A stretch of DNA of 64,000 nucleotides, from contig CAZVZG010000004.1 of NCBI GenBank assembly GCA_964630785.1, positions 1-64,000 on the forward strand, written 5' to 3'. Under the pieces are notes generated by a model. That model had not been told where the DNA came from, did no database searches, and was given only the letters and a program-made list of their open reading frames with translations. This DNA comes from JADLCX01 sp964630785. GTDB lineage: Bacteria > Planctomycetota > Phycisphaerae > Phycisphaerales > UBA1924. The first letter of the stretch is position 1. Every line of letters starts with the position of its first letter. A program made the position numbers and the translations under genes. Shown here piece after piece: positions 1-9,443 of the stretch.

Positions 1-145
1 CACCCCCAAGGGCGGGCACGCAGCGGGCAGCGCCGGTCCCGGGTCCGAGTCGCCCCCCCCCCCCCCCCCCCCCCGGCTGGCCAACCGGCCGATCCCCGTC
101 GCCGACGACCTCACGGCCATCCTCGCCGCCTTGGGCATCGGCTAA
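1..145 (+). CDS. C-terminal end of an unknown protein (5' partial)
   Basis: An open frame enters from the left edge (first full codon at base 2) and stops at TAA 143-145. The visible 47 residues are a Gly/Ala/Ser/Pro-rich stretch, seven consecutive prolines encoded by a C run, and a short hydrophobic end reading DDLTAILAALGIG. The end looks like real coding sequence because a flexible linker is followed by an amphipathic tail, but no domain is visible and the family cannot be named. The C run (53-74) inside the frame means one slipped base would change the C-terminus. The alternative is that this is intergenic DNA with a chance open frame. Confidence 0.4.
   Translation, partial: TPKGGHAAGSAGPGSESPPPPPPPRLANRPIPVADDLTAILAALGIG
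53..74. repeat. 22-nt poly-C homopolymer tract
   Basis: Twenty-two consecutive C residues. It falls in the frame of the partial gene at the left edge, where it encodes seven prolines. Tracts this long are slippage-prone in replication and are also hard to sequence and assemble, so the length may not be exact. Confidence 0.9.
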
Positions 146-367
146 TCGGACGCAACCAGACGGGTCCCGGACCCACTGTCCCGCCCGTGAGCCGAAAGAC
201 CCGTTTTTGCCGGGAATCCCCCTTGCCTGTGGGACGGGTTCGGGCCACACTGTGGGAACCCCGCTCCGGATTCTTGCGGATCGGGCGGCGTCGGTTCGCC
301 CGTATGGGTGGGTTCTCGGACGCCGGGATTGCAGGCCCGGTTCGATCGATCGCCAAGAGGAGACGCG

Positions 368-2821
368 ATGACGAGGCCAGGCAAGCGTGGAGTCCCGGTC
401 CGCTTCATCGCGGCGTGGGTGTTGGTCGCCGGTGCGGGTGTCGCGAGCGCCCAGCCGTTCGATCTGCCCGAGGATCGCCACGCGCACCCGCGGTCCGACC
501 GGCTTCTCGCCGGTGACCCCGAGTCGTTCCCGCCCTATGACGTCGACGAGCACCGGGTGTGCGCCAAGGAGTGCATCCTGCGGCGATACCTGCTCGGGGG
601 TCGCGACCCCGCCGGCAACGCGCCGGGGGGTGGAGGCATGGGCAACCGCGGCCCCGGCGGAGACCCGACGGACGTTCTGAACAACGCGCTGGACATCTCG
701 GTTTCACCCCCGGGCAACTCGCTCAACGGGTCGAACACGATGACGATCCGCAGCAACACCGATAACCTGACGACGTTCACGTTCGTGCTGCGGTGGAACT
801 TCACCGTGACGGCCTGCACGGTGACCGATGCCCAAGGCTCGTACACCGTCTCGCCAACGGTCCCCGTGTCGGGGTCGGTGCCTGCGAGCTACGGTCGCAC
901 GTTCACGCTGCTGCGCCCCTTGAACCTGGGCGATACGTTCACGGTGCGCGTGGACTACAGCGGCAGCCTGCAGTCAGGAATCGGGCTGGGCTCGGTGGTG
1001 TACGGCGGCCAGAACGCCACCGCCACCAACCCCGGCGTGGTCTGCACGCTGAGCGAGCCGTACTACGCCGCGACGTGGTGGCCGTGCAAAGACGGCGACG
1101 TGTTCCAGGCGGGCGACAACTCGGACAAGGCCACGCTCACGTGCAGCATCACGGCGCCGAGCAACTTCCAGAGCGTCTCCAACGGCCTGCTGCAGGGCGT
1201 TGACCCGCTCCCGGGCGGGCTCAGCCGCTACCGATGGACGACCAACTACCCGCTTTCGACGTACCTCGTGTTCTTCTCGACCAGCGAGTACAACGCGTTC
1301 TCAACGACCTACGACTACGGCACGGGGACGATGCCCGTGCAGTTCTACATCTACCCGCTCAACGACAACGCCAACAGCCGCAACGTCTGGCTGCGGACCG
1401 TGGACATGCTCGCGGCGTACCGGCCCGTGTTCGGGCTCTACCCGTTCGTGAACGAGAAGTACGGGATCTACCAGTTCGAATTCTCAGGCGGCATGGAGCA
1501 CCAGACCTTCACCGGGCAGGGCCGCAACGGCGCATTCAACGAGAACGTGACGGCGCACGAGCTCGCCCACCAGTGGTGGGGCGACAACATCACCTGCAAA
1601 ACCTGGAGTGACATCTGGCTCAACGAAGGCTTCGCGACGTACGCGGAGGCGATTTGGCAGGAACGCAAGCCCGGCTCGAGCGGCGCGGCCGCGCTCCGCA
1701 ACGCGATGAACGATCGCCGCCCCAGCAGCGGCGCCGTCGATGGCACCGTGTACTGCTACGACTATCAGAACCCGTCCCGCGTCTTCGACAGCAACCTGAC
1801 CTACCGCAAGGGCGGGTGGGTGCTGCACCAGTTGCGCCACATCGTCGGCGACCAGACGTTCACCGAGATCCTTCAGGCCTACCGCGCCGCGTTCGACGGT
1901 TCGGCGGCGACCACGGCGGAGTTCATCGCCGTCGCCTCGGGCGTGGCCGATCAGGACCTGAACTGGTTCTTTCAGCCGTGGGTGTACCAGGGCGGGGCGC
2001 CGACGTACGAGTACGGCTGGACGACGGCGCTGATCGGAGGGCAGAACTACCTGCGCCTGAGCATCGCCCAGACACAATCGGTGGCCACGACGTTCACCAT
2101 GCCGATCGACGTGGTGATCACGACCGGCGCGGGCACGATCAACACGAGCGTCCGGAACGATGCCCGCACGGACAACTTTCTGATCCCGATCGACGCGCCC
2201 GCCACGGGCGTCGCGCTCGACCCGAACAACTGGATTCTGGAGTACGGCAAAAACGAAGTTGCCTACACGCCGGGGCCGCCCAAGATCGTCTCGCTCCAAC
2301 CGACCGCGGGATCGACGATCGCCGCGGATTCGAGCCCGAGCGCGATCACGATCGGGTTCAGCGACGACGTAGCCGCGGCGGCCGGCGATTTTTCCGTCAC
2401 TCGCAACGGCGATCCGGTGGCCTTCTCCTTCTCGTACTCGCAGGCCGCGATGTCCGCGATGCTGACGTTCGCCGGGCCGCTGAGCCCGGGCTCCTACGCC
2501 GTGGGCGTCGCCGACACGATCCGATCGGCGGTCGGGGCGATCGCCCTGGACGGAGAGCTCGCGCTCGGCCCCGAAGGCGCGGCCGTGCTGCCCAGCGGCG
2601 ACGGCGGCGCGGGCGGCTTTGCGGCCTACGGGTTCACCGTGGCGGCGCCGGCGTGCGCCGCCGACATCAACCACAGCGGCACGGTGACCGTGCAGGACAT
2701 CTTCGATTTTCTCGCGGCCTATTTCGCCGGCGACCCCATCGCCAACTTCAACGGCGATGCGGGCATCACTGTGCAGGACCTGTTCGACTTTCTCGGCGCC
2801 TACTTTGCCGGATGCCCATAG
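368..2821 (+). CDS. Secreted M1-family aminopeptidase with dockerin-like tail
   Basis: An 817-residue exported zinc metallopeptidase. ATG 368 is chosen because AGAGGAG lies just upstream and the protein then opens with a clean signal peptide (about residues 1-28, cut after ASA). The gluzincin zinc site is complete: HELAH at 397-401 with the third ligand Glu420 in WLNEGFATYAE (HEXXH-x18-E). The M1 substrate motif appears as GGMEH (374-378) instead of GAMEN, and Tyr479 is in the position of the catalytic tyrosine. A Big/Ig-like stretch follows at about 640-755. The last 55 residues (763-817) are two calcium-loop (DxNxSG) repeats that start with Cys and end in GCP. M1 enzymes remove N-terminal residues from peptides; this one probably acts outside the cytoplasm. 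The exact substrate is unknown. Confidence 0.88.
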   Translation: MTRPGKRGVPVRFIAAWVLVAGAGVASAQPFDLPEDRHAHPRSDRLLAGDPESFPPYDVDEHRVCAKECILRRYLLGGRDPAGNAPGGGGMGNRGPGGDPTDVLNNALDISVSPPGNSLNGSNTMTIRSNTDNLTTFTFVLRWNFTVTACTVTDAQGSYTVSPTVPVSGSVPASYGRTFTLLRPLNLGDTFTVRVDYSGSLQSGIGLGSVVYGGQNATATNPGVVCTLSEPYYAATWWPCKDGDVFQAGDNSDKATLTCSITAPSNFQSVSNGLLQGVDPLPGGLSRYRWTTNYPLSTYLVFFSTSEYNAFSTTYDYGTGTMPVQFYIYPLNDNANSRNVWLRTVDMLAAYRPVFGLYPFVNEKYGIYQFEFSGGMEHQTFTGQGRNGAFNENVTAHELAHQWWGDNITCKTWSDIWLNEGFATYAEAIWQERKPGSSGAAALRNAMNDRRPSSGAVDGTVYCYDYQNPSRVFDSNLTYRKGGWVLHQLRHIVGDQTFTEILQAYRAAFDGSAATTAEFIAVASGVADQDLNWFFQPWVYQGGAPTYEYGWTTALIGGQNYLRLSIAQTQSVATTFTMPIDVVITTGAGTINTSVRNDARTDNFLIPIDAPATGVALDPNNWILEYGKNEVAYTPGPPKIVSLQPTAGSTIAADSSPSAITIGFSDDVAAAAGDFSVTRNGDPVAFSFSYSQAAMSAMLTFAGPLSPGSYAVGVADTIRSAVGAIALDGELALGPEGAAVLPSGDGGAGGFAAYGFTVAAPACAADINHSGTVTVQDIFDFLAAYFAGDPIANFNGDAGITVQDLFDFLGAYFAGCP

Positions 2822-3011
2822 ATTCTCGGCTTGTATTAATTGCGAGTCTCTAAGCCGGGCCGCCCGCGGAGGAAAAAACGCCTTGCGATGCGCCGGGGTG
2901 GGGTTATGCTGGAGTTGCGACACAAGCCGTCCGCCTGAGGAGCCACGACGCTGCCCGAGTTGAACCGCGATGGATGACACGGTGGCCGGGCTTTGCGCGT
3001 GGAGGTCCAGC

Positions 3012-5780
3012 ATGTCCGTGACGCGTGACGACGGCCGAAAGCGGATACATCTGCGACAGTGTTGCATTCTGGGGGTCGCGGCATCCTTTTGCGCGGCCAT
3101 CCCCGCATGGGGAGGCCCGCCCGGTGATTACGGCGATGCGCCGGTCGGTGATACCACGCAGGGCATCCTCGCCTACCCGGGCGTGCTGGCGCGCTGGACG
3201 ACGAACTACCAGCACACCAACACGGTCGCCTCGCCCGTGCAGCACAACAACGGGACGTGGTTGAACCCGGGCGCCACGTTCTTCCTGGGCGACGTGCCGC
3301 CGCCGGTCAACCTGGACTCGCTGCTCAACCCCGGATCGCCCGACAACGACGCGTTCCCGCAGATCGTGGTCGACAACCTGGGCCCGATCCCGCGGGCCGA
3401 GGTGCGCCTGCGCGTGAGCACTTCGTCGACGCACACCGGCGCGACGTTCTACCTGAACATGTTCATCGACCAGAACCGCGACGGGCAGTGGAAGGACGGG
3501 TACTACCTCGGCACGCCCCTGGCCGCGTGGGTGCCCGAGTGGCAGATCGCGGACTATCCCATCAACGTCGCGCAGGCGGGCCAGGCGGTGGACCTGATCC
3601 TGTCGCCGATCGCGCTGGCGGACCCGCTCAACCCGGTGTGGGTGCGCACGATCGTGAGCGATACGCCGATCGGGACCATCCTCAAGGCGGGCGCTGCGTT
3701 CTGGGACACGACGATGCCGCAGACGCACGGGTACAAGGGCGAGATCGAGGACGTGTACCTGGGTTACAACCCCAACCCACCGCCCGCCGGACGATCGCCC
3801 GGCGTGTGGTTGCGGCAGATCTACTACTCCGGGCCCGTCGGCCAGCCCGGCCAGCGGCGTCCGGCGTGCGATGTGCGGTTCACCGGACCGAAGGAGATCG
3901 GCCTGGTGGCGTGTCCGGCGATCACCCCGATTCCGCTGGACTTTCAGGTCACCGACCTCCTCGGCGGGTGCGCGAACGCGGACGTGCTCATCGGCATCTA
4001 CGGGATCGCGCCCATCAAGGGCGGGCCCGGGCCGCAGGTGAACCTCAACGCGGCCGGCCTGCCGGCGGGCTCGAACTTCGGCCCCGCCGGGCCCGCGATC
4101 GTGACGTGCCCGAACGGGCCGCCGAACCTCGCGTTGCCGGCCGCCGTGCAGGGCTTCGGCCGGTTGTGGCAGGGGACGGTCCCCGCGAGCCTGCTCGCGC
4201 CGAGGCTCAACATCCTTGACGGCTGCTACGCGGACCCGCCGAAAGTCTCGCGCCGCTGGCGGATCTTCGTCGAGACGCAGACCTGTGGGAGCGACCACCG
4301 CGGGCTGACCGTGGCGAACAAGCCGCGCCTGCCGCAGAACACAGCCGCCGCCGCGGCGATCAGCACGCTCGGCGGATCGGGCGGGCACGTAGACCTGCTC
4401 TACCCGGGGGCCGAAGAACCGTTCGACCGGCCGCCGGACCTGCCGTTCCCGAGCCCGGACTTCGCGAACTACCAGTTCCTGCTCAACACTCCGCCGTTCT
4501 CGGCGGCGGGACTGAGCGTCGAGCAATCACACTCGCCGCCGACCTCGCTCCGCCTGATCGACGCGAGCTACTTCGCGTTCGGCCCGGGCAGCGACCCATT
4601 CTTCCGCACGGACACTGTGACGTTCTGGTACTACTCGGAAGTCCTCGGCGTCAACTTGACGTCGGCGGACGGCCTGCTGATCCACGAAGACCTGCCGATC
4701 CTCCCCGGCGTGTGGCAGCAGCACGCCGTCACGCTTCCGCCGGGCTTCGAGCTCGGCACGATCGAGATCGCGGGCGGCGATGGATGGATCGACGACATCG
4801 AGCTCGTGCAGTCGCCGCGCCCGCCCAAGCCGCCCGAGAACGACTCGTGGACGATGCCGATCCCGATCGGGATCGGGCGCGACGGCGGAACCACGGTCGG
4901 GGCCACTCCGGACGGTTCGGCACCGTGCGATCCGACCGACGCGCCCGCGGACGTGTGGTTTAGTTTCACGCCCAACGCACCGTTGGTGACCATCGACACC
5001 GATGGCTCCGCGGTGCCGACGATCCTGTCGGTGCATCCGACCGCGGATTCCGGCCCCGGTCCCGCGCTGGCGTGCAGCAGCATCGACCCCACCCTCGGAA
5101 CACCTCACACGGTCGTGCCCGTGCTACCCGGCGAGACTTATCTCATCCGCGTGGCTACACCGCTCGCGGGCGAGGTTTCGGTGCACCTGGATGAGCCGCT
5201 CCCGCCGCCGAACATCAACTGCGAGACCGCCGTTCCGGTGCAGGAGGGGGTCTATCCCTTCAACACCGCGCTGGCCCCGAGCGACGGGGTGGGCCCGATC
5301 GAGTGCTTCGACCCGGGCTCGGAGCCGTTCAGTGGCTGGTGTTGGTGGCGTTTCGTCGCGTCGGTCACCGGCGAGGCGACCGTGGACACGTGCGCCGCGG
5401 ACGTAACGCCTGCGTCGCTGGAGGTCTATCCGGGCGGCGCCTGCCCGATCCCCGGCACGAGGCCGGTTCGATGCAACATCGGCGGTTGCGGCCATCAGGC
5501 CACCGTGTCGTTCCCCACCATCGCGGGTCATGCCTACTTCGTTCGCCTCGGCGGCCCGGAGGACCCGGCGAACAGGGGCCGGGGCGTCCTGACGATCTCC
5601 AGCCGCCCGACGTGTCGCGCCGATTTCAACAACTCGGGCGCCGCGAGCGTGCAGGACATCTTCGACTTCCTCGCGGCCTACTTCGCGGGCGACCCGCGCG
5701 CCGATTTCAACCTCAGCGGCGCGATCAGCGTGCAGGACATTTTTGATTTCCTGGCCGTGTACTTCGAGGGGTGCAACTGA
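3012..5780 (+). CDS. Secreted GEVED-type protein with dockerin-like tail
   Basis: A 922-residue exported protein. ATG 3012 has GGAGG six bases upstream (3001-3005) and gives a signal peptide of about 33 residues ending near PAWG. The region after it begins GDYGDAP and ends around residue 250 with GEIEDVYLGY, the pattern of GEVED domains found in large bacterial surface proteins. The middle has no recognisable catalytic site. About residues 620-850 hold two repeats resembling pre-peptidase C-terminal beta domains (DVWFSFTP and WCWWRFVAS cores). Residues 868-922 form the same 55-residue two-cysteine dockerin-like tail as the upstream peptidase, ending GCN. It is likely a structural or adhesive surface protein; no enzyme activity is claimed. 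Confidence 0.8.
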   Translation: MSVTRDDGRKRIHLRQCCILGVAASFCAAIPAWGGPPGDYGDAPVGDTTQGILAYPGVLARWTTNYQHTNTVASPVQHNNGTWLNPGATFFLGDVPPPVNLDSLLNPGSPDNDAFPQIVVDNLGPIPRAEVRLRVSTSSTHTGATFYLNMFIDQNRDGQWKDGYYLGTPLAAWVPEWQIADYPINVAQAGQAVDLILSPIALADPLNPVWVRTIVSDTPIGTILKAGAAFWDTTMPQTHGYKGEIEDVYLGYNPNPPPAGRSPGVWLRQIYYSGPVGQPGQRRPACDVRFTGPKEIGLVACPAITPIPLDFQVTDLLGGCANADVLIGIYGIAPIKGGPGPQVNLNAAGLPAGSNFGPAGPAIVTCPNGPPNLALPAAVQGFGRLWQGTVPASLLAPRLNILDGCYADPPKVSRRWRIFVETQTCGSDHRGLTVANKPRLPQNTAAAAAISTLGGSGGHVDLLYPGAEEPFDRPPDLPFPSPDFANYQFLLNTPPFSAAGLSVEQSHSPPTSLRLIDASYFAFGPGSDPFFRTDTVTFWYYSEVLGVNLTSADGLLIHEDLPILPGVWQQHAVTLPPGFELGTIEIAGGDGWIDDIELVQSPRPPKPPENDSWTMPIPIGIGRDGGTTVGATPDGSAPCDPTDAPADVWFSFTPNAPLVTIDTDGSAVPTILSVHPTADSGPGPALACSSIDPTLGTPHTVVPVLPGETYLIRVATPLAGEVSVHLDEPLPPPNINCETAVPVQEGVYPFNTALAPSDGVGPIECFDPGSEPFSGWCWWRFVASVTGEATVDTCAADVTPASLEVYPGGACPIPGTRPVRCNIGGCGHQATVSFPTIAGHAYFVRLGGPEDPANRGRGVLTISSRPTCRADFNNSGAASVQDIFDFLAAYFAGDPRADFNLSGAISVQDIFDFLAVYFEGCN

Positions 5781-5789
5781 AGCGTGCGG

Positions 5790-6842
5790 TTACGCCGCGG
5801 CAGGCGCGGCCGGCTTGGCCTTCTTCCCGCCCAGCACGCCGCTCCACTGCACGAGCATCCCGACGAACGCGACCACGCCCCAGATCGCCAGCCACGCGGC
5901 GGGCGTGCGGTCGAACACGGTGCGCCACGGCGCGCCGAAGGCGTTGCTCAGCCACACCAGGCACGGGATCCAGATCGCGGCGCCAAAGAGGCTCGTCACC
6001 GCGCCCGCGGCCCAAGTCGGCATCGCCAACCCGAGCACCACGCCGCCGGCCAGGCCGATCACGGCCGCGAGGCCGACAACCGCCTGGTGCGCACTGGGCA
6101 GAGCGGCCCACTGCGTGCGGACTTCGCCCGTCGCGGTCGCCCAGGCCTCGCTCACGCGATCGGCCACGGGCCGCAGATTGTCCGGGACCTTCACCGGGTC
6201 ACCCGCGCCGTCGCCCTTGACGCTGGACGCCAGGTCGTCCAGCTTCGCCAGCGTTGCGCTCACGCCGCGTTCATCGAGCAAGTTGGCGGCCATGACGCGG
6301 AAGCCATCGGCAGATGCGCCAGTGTCGGCCGCATCGCTCGCCCACGCATTCTGCGTCGATCGCGCCGTTGCGGCCGGCACCCACTCGTGACCGTTGAATC
6401 GCTCCCAACCGTCCTCGATCTCCACGCCCTCGGCGCCCGACGCGACCGGGCCCGATGACGACGAGCCCGAGAGGGGGTGGAACTGAAGCACGGCCGCGGC
6501 GATGAGCGGCAACGCCGCCCCCATCACCACGCCGACGCTCACCGCCATCGCCGAGCGGTAGAGCAAGAGCCCGACAACCAAGCCGGCGATCAACCCGAGC
6601 CCCACGCCGTGCCACACGGTGAGCGAGGCGCCCCAGCTTGTCGAAGGCACGATGAGCCCGCCCAGGAGCCCGCCCGTGATCGCCGCGAGGGTGATCAGCA
6701 GCGGCTTGAGCACGCGGCGTCCGGCCAGCCACAGCACCAGCCCGACGGCCATACCCAACGCCACCACCGCGTGGATCCCCCACGGCAGCGAGTTGAGACC
6801 TTCAAGGGCCCGGCTCATCAGATTCAGCAGCGCCTCGAACAC
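5790..6842 (-). CDS. Multi-pass membrane protein of unknown function
   Basis: A 350-residue protein read from GTG 6842. About four transmembrane helices (residues 18-116) are followed by a soluble segment of about 140 residues with a WERFNGHEW motif, then three more helices (about 258-337) and an Ala/Pro/Lys tail. I do not recognise the family. It is convergent with the GEVED-type gene, nine bases away, so it is a separate transcription unit. The start is uncertain: GGGAAGGG lies upstream of the GTG, but a later ATG is possible. The two hydrophobic blocks around a soluble domain suggest an envelope sensor or scaffold, which is inference only. Confidence 0.65.
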   Translation of the reverse strand: MFEALLNLMSRALEGLNSLPWGIHAVVALGMAVGLVLWLAGRRVLKPLLITLAAITGGLLGGLIVPSTSWGASLTVWHGVGLGLIAGLVVGLLLYRSAMAVSVGVVMGAALPLIAAAVLQFHPLSGSSSSGPVASGAEGVEIEDGWERFNGHEWVPAATARSTQNAWASDAADTGASADGFRVMAANLLDERGVSATLAKLDDLASSVKGDGAGDPVKVPDNLRPVADRVSEAWATATGEVRTQWAALPSAHQAVVGLAAVIGLAGGVVLGLAMPTWAAGAVTSLFGAAIWIPCLVWLSNAFGAPWRTVFDRTPAAWLAIWGVVAFVGMLVQWSGVLGGKKAKPAAPAAA

Positions 6843-7157
6843 ACCGACCTGCCCTTCCCCGCTCCTTCGCCCTCAAGAATCGGACCGGCGAGCAGCGGTT
6901 CGTGACCCGACCGCCCAACACCCGAACAAACAGACCGTTCGGGCACGGCGGCGACCGGGCTGACCCTGTGTGGTTGGGAATGGACCGCATGACCTTGCAG
7001 GCCGCCCCAACCGGCGGCCATGGTCGGCCGATGTCCTGTCTTCAACTCCCCCCACCCCCACCCCGAACCCCAACCCCAACCCCGACTGAGCAACCCAAAC
7101 CCGTAACCCACCCACCGAGGGGCGGCCGGACGATGAACAATCCGACCGTCCACTACT
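6843..7157. other. Gene-free spacer with a CCCCAA-type pyrimidine run
   Basis: A 315-base stretch between a divergent pair. No supported gene is visible. At about 7047-7115 it carries a C-rich, G-poor run with short repeats of the form CCCCAA. The complementary strand is therefore a G-rich tract with many GGGG blocks that could fold into a G-quadruplex. It precedes pheA on the plus strand and would contain its promoter, but I cannot place a clear -35/-10 pair. Confidence 0.5.
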
Positions 7158-8450
7158 TTGGAAAGCAGCACCGCTTTGGGCAAGAAATCGAGCAAGAAGA
7201 ACCCGGGGTTGGCGGGCAAGCCGCCCGCAAAGCCGTCGCAGGCGTCAAAGCCCGAATCGGGGCCTCCCGCGAGCGCGGGGCGGAACGGCGCGATCCTGAA
7301 GCGCCCCATCGCCGAGGGCGCCCGCGCGGCCGAGCTCCGCGCCCGGCTGGACACGCTGCGCGTGAAGATCGACGCCGCAGACGAGCGGTTGATCGAGCTG
7401 CTCAACAAGCGGGCCCGCTGCGTCGTCGAAGTAGGCAAGATCAAACGCGAGCTGGGCATCCCCATCTACGCCCCGCACCGCGAGGCCGAGGTGCTGGCCA
7501 AGGTCCAGAAACTCAACGACGGCCCGCTACCGGCCCGCACCATCGAGGGCGTGTACCGCGAGCTGATGTCGGGCTCGTTCCGGCTGGAGCTGCCGCTGCG
7601 CATCGGTTATCTGGGCCCGGCGGGGAGCTACTCGCACCTGGCCGCGGTCAAGCACTTCGGCACCAGCGTGGACTTCGAGGACCTGCGCGCGATCGAGGGC
7701 GTGTTCACCGAGGTGGCCCGCGGCCACGTGGACTACGGCCTGGTGCCGATCGAGAACTCCATCGGCGGCGGGATCGCCGAGACGCTGTCGGCGTTCCAGG
7801 AGTTCCACAGCGACGTGAACATCTACGCCGAGGTGCAGATCGAGGTGCACCACGCATTGCTGGCCAACTGCCCGCCCAGCGGCGTGCGCGAGATCCATTC
7901 CAAGCCCGAGGTCTTCCAGCAGTGCCGAACATGGCTGGCCACGCAATACCCGCAGGCCGAGCTCGTGTCCGAGGCCTCCAGCAGCCGCGCGGCCATGCGG
8001 GCCGCGGAGGCCGGGCCGGAGGCGGGCATCGCCGCGATCGGCAGCGTGCTCGCGGCCGAGATCTACGGCGTCACGGTGATCTTCGAGAACATCGAGGACA
8101 ACGCCAGCAACATCACGCGGTTCTTCGTGATCTCGCGCCAGAAGGCGCTCCCCGGCCCGAAGGACGCCGACGGGCGCAGCAGCGGCGACAAGACATCGAT
8201 CATGTTCACGACCGAGAACTCGCCGGGCGCGCTCGTCAACGTGCTGTCAGTCTTCCAGCGCGCCGGGATCAACCTCAGCCACATCGACAAGCGTCCCAGC
8301 GGGCGGACCAACTGGGCGTACTCGTTCTTCATCGACGCCGCGGGCCACATCGACGACCCGTGGTTCGCCTCCGCGGTGGCGCAGGCGCGAGGGCTCTGCC
8401 GCGAACTGCACGTGCTGGGAAGCTACCCGCGGAGTAAGCGGATCCTGTAG
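7158..8450 (+). CDS. pheA: Bifunctional chorismate mutase / prephenate dehydratase
   Basis: The P-protein of phenylalanine synthesis, which rearranges chorismate to prephenate and then dehydrates and decarboxylates it to phenylpyruvate. Of 430 residues, about 58-145 form an AroQ chorismate mutase domain (RARLDTLRVKIDAADERLIELL, then LVEVGKIK-like core). About 149-335 form the dehydratase, starting IGYLGPAGSYSHLAA with an ENSIGGG motif and the conserved TRFFVI. About 350-430 form an ACT regulatory domain (PGALVNVLSVF, GINLSHIDKRP), so feedback inhibition by phenylalanine is expected. The start is uncertain: no good ATG exists, and TTG 7158 or TTG 7176 gives a Lys/Pro/Ala-rich N-terminal extension of about 50 residues ahead of the mutase. 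The identity is secure. Confidence 0.93.
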   Translation: MESSTALGKKSSKKNPGLAGKPPAKPSQASKPESGPPASAGRNGAILKRPIAEGARAAELRARLDTLRVKIDAADERLIELLNKRARCVVEVGKIKRELGIPIYAPHREAEVLAKVQKLNDGPLPARTIEGVYRELMSGSFRLELPLRIGYLGPAGSYSHLAAVKHFGTSVDFEDLRAIEGVFTEVARGHVDYGLVPIENSIGGGIAETLSAFQEFHSDVNIYAEVQIEVHHALLANCPPSGVREIHSKPEVFQQCRTWLATQYPQAELVSEASSSRAAMRAAEAGPEAGIAAIGSVLAAEIYGVTVIFENIEDNASNITRFFVISRQKALPGPKDADGRSSGDKTSIMFTTENSPGALVNVLSVFQRAGINLSHIDKRPSGRTNWAYSFFIDAAGHIDDPWFASAVAQARGLCRELHVLGSYPRSKRIL

Positions 8451-8494
8451 TCCGTGAATCGGCGGCGACGCGCCCTATTCAACACCCGAAGCAA

Positions 8495-8616
8495 ACCGCG
8501 GCGACACAGAGACGCAAGGCCGCGCCGGCCCCCCCATTCGCGGGCTCGGAGGCAGGTGAGCCCACGGGGACGGAAACACATTGGCGTCGGACCTTGCGTC
8601 TCTGTATGCCGCGGCG
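8495..8616. repeat. Imperfect long inverted repeat downstream of pheA
   Basis: ACAGAGACGCAAGG at 8506-8519 is exactly complementary to 8592-8605. Both arms are flanked on the outside by CCGCGG-containing sequence (8496-8503 and 8609-8616), so the arms extend imperfectly to over 20 nt. The spacer of about 72 nt shows no gene. The layout resembles the inverted repeats at 20148-20225 and 52513-52590. Confidence 0.65.
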
Positions 8617-8644
8617 AGAGAGGAACAAGAGCGTCATAAGGCCG

Positions 8645-8684
8645 CCGTGGGTTGAACGCGAACTCACGGGCGTTCAACCCACGG
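8645..8684 (-). terminator. Strong hairpin between convergent genes
   Basis: A perfect 15-bp stem (8645-8659 with 8670-8684, CCGTGGGTTGAACGC and its complement) closes a 10-nt loop. It lies 22 bases past the stop of the minus-strand gene at 8707-8982 and downstream of pheA on the other strand, a typical place for a terminator. No T run follows on either strand, so it may be a processing or attenuating hairpin instead. Confidence 0.5.
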
Positions 8685-8706
8685 GCGGACCCAACAAATG
8701 CGTGCT

Positions 8707-8982
8707 TCAGGCCGCCTTGCGCGGCGAGCGTCGAGGCTCGATGATTCCCATGCGGACAAGGAACTGACCGGCCTGCTCGATCTCGCCGAGCGTGTAGCCG
8801 TCGAGACAGGATGGACGCAGGGCGCCGGCGGCGATATCGGTCGGGTAGACCCATCGTCCGCCGTTGCGTTGAGCGACCTCGACGACGGCCTTGAGCGCGG
8901 CCTCGGCCGCGTCGCACAGACGCTGCGGATCGATCTCCGCACCCGCCCCGTCCCTGACCCGATCTTCGTTGCTGCTCGCCAT
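8707..8982 (-). CDS. Small protein of unknown function
   Basis: A 91-residue acidic-to-neutral soluble protein. ATG 8982 has a GGGGGA ribosome binding site about five bases upstream, which supports expression. The sequence contains a predicted helix rich in Ala and Glu (DAAEAALKAVVEVAQRNGG), then a VYPTDIAAGALRPSCLDGYT segment and a basic C-terminus (PRRSPRKAA). There is no signal peptide or membrane helix. The family is not recognised. It stands alone with a hairpin just past its stop. Confidence 0.55.
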   Translation of the reverse strand: MASSNEDRVRDGAGAEIDPQRLCDAAEAALKAVVEVAQRNGGRWVYPTDIAAGALRPSCLDGYTLGEIEQAGQFLVRMGIIEPRRSPRKAA

Positions 8983-9443
8983 ATGGTCCCCCTTTGCTGT
9001 TCTTGGACGGGCCGCCGCACGGACGATCGGCCTGTCGCGGGGCTATTCGCAGGTCATCCCACGCGGGATGCGGAATTCTGCCTGCGTGTCAACAACTGTT
9101 TCGGAACGTAACCGCTGTCATTTCCGCGGCGTTCTCCGCGGAAACTCGCTCCATATGCGGCCTCGCGGCGTGCGGTTCGTTTCGCTCGGCCGTCACCGGC
9201 AATACGTTCCGCGAACGCTGCGGGTTTGGGTCATCCTCGTTCAAGGGCTCGCGAGCGAGCGCAAGACACCGCGCCACGGGTCTTTACGCCCGTGAGAAGT
9301 ATCGAAATACATCGATCTCAAACGATCTCAGCGCGGGCGATGGGCACGACGGGTTCGGGGCTCTCGCGCGTCAATGTTTGTGAGGACGCGGTCGCGGTTG
9401 CGACTTGAACGCTGTCGAAGGGAGCCGCTCACGGCGTTCGGAT
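8983..9443. other. Gene-free region with a short perfect hairpin
   Basis: About 460 bases with no frame I can support. The only clear structure is a perfect 9-bp stem with a 6-nt loop at 9121-9144 (TTTCCGCGG / CCGCGGAAA). A second weak hairpin, CACGGG/CCCGTG, lies near 9275-9296. The region contains the promoter of the minus-strand gene starting at 8982. Confidence 0.5.

Noticed and set aside
1484..3100. Minus-strand open frame of 538 codons opposite the M1 peptidase gene
   Set aside because: It is Arg/His/Val-rich with no domain and covers a clear plus-strand gene; such frames arise from GC-rich codon bias.
7047..7115. C-rich CCCCAA run as a CRISPR-like or telomere-like repeat
   Set aside because: The units are short and irregular and there are no spacers; simple low-complexity DNA.
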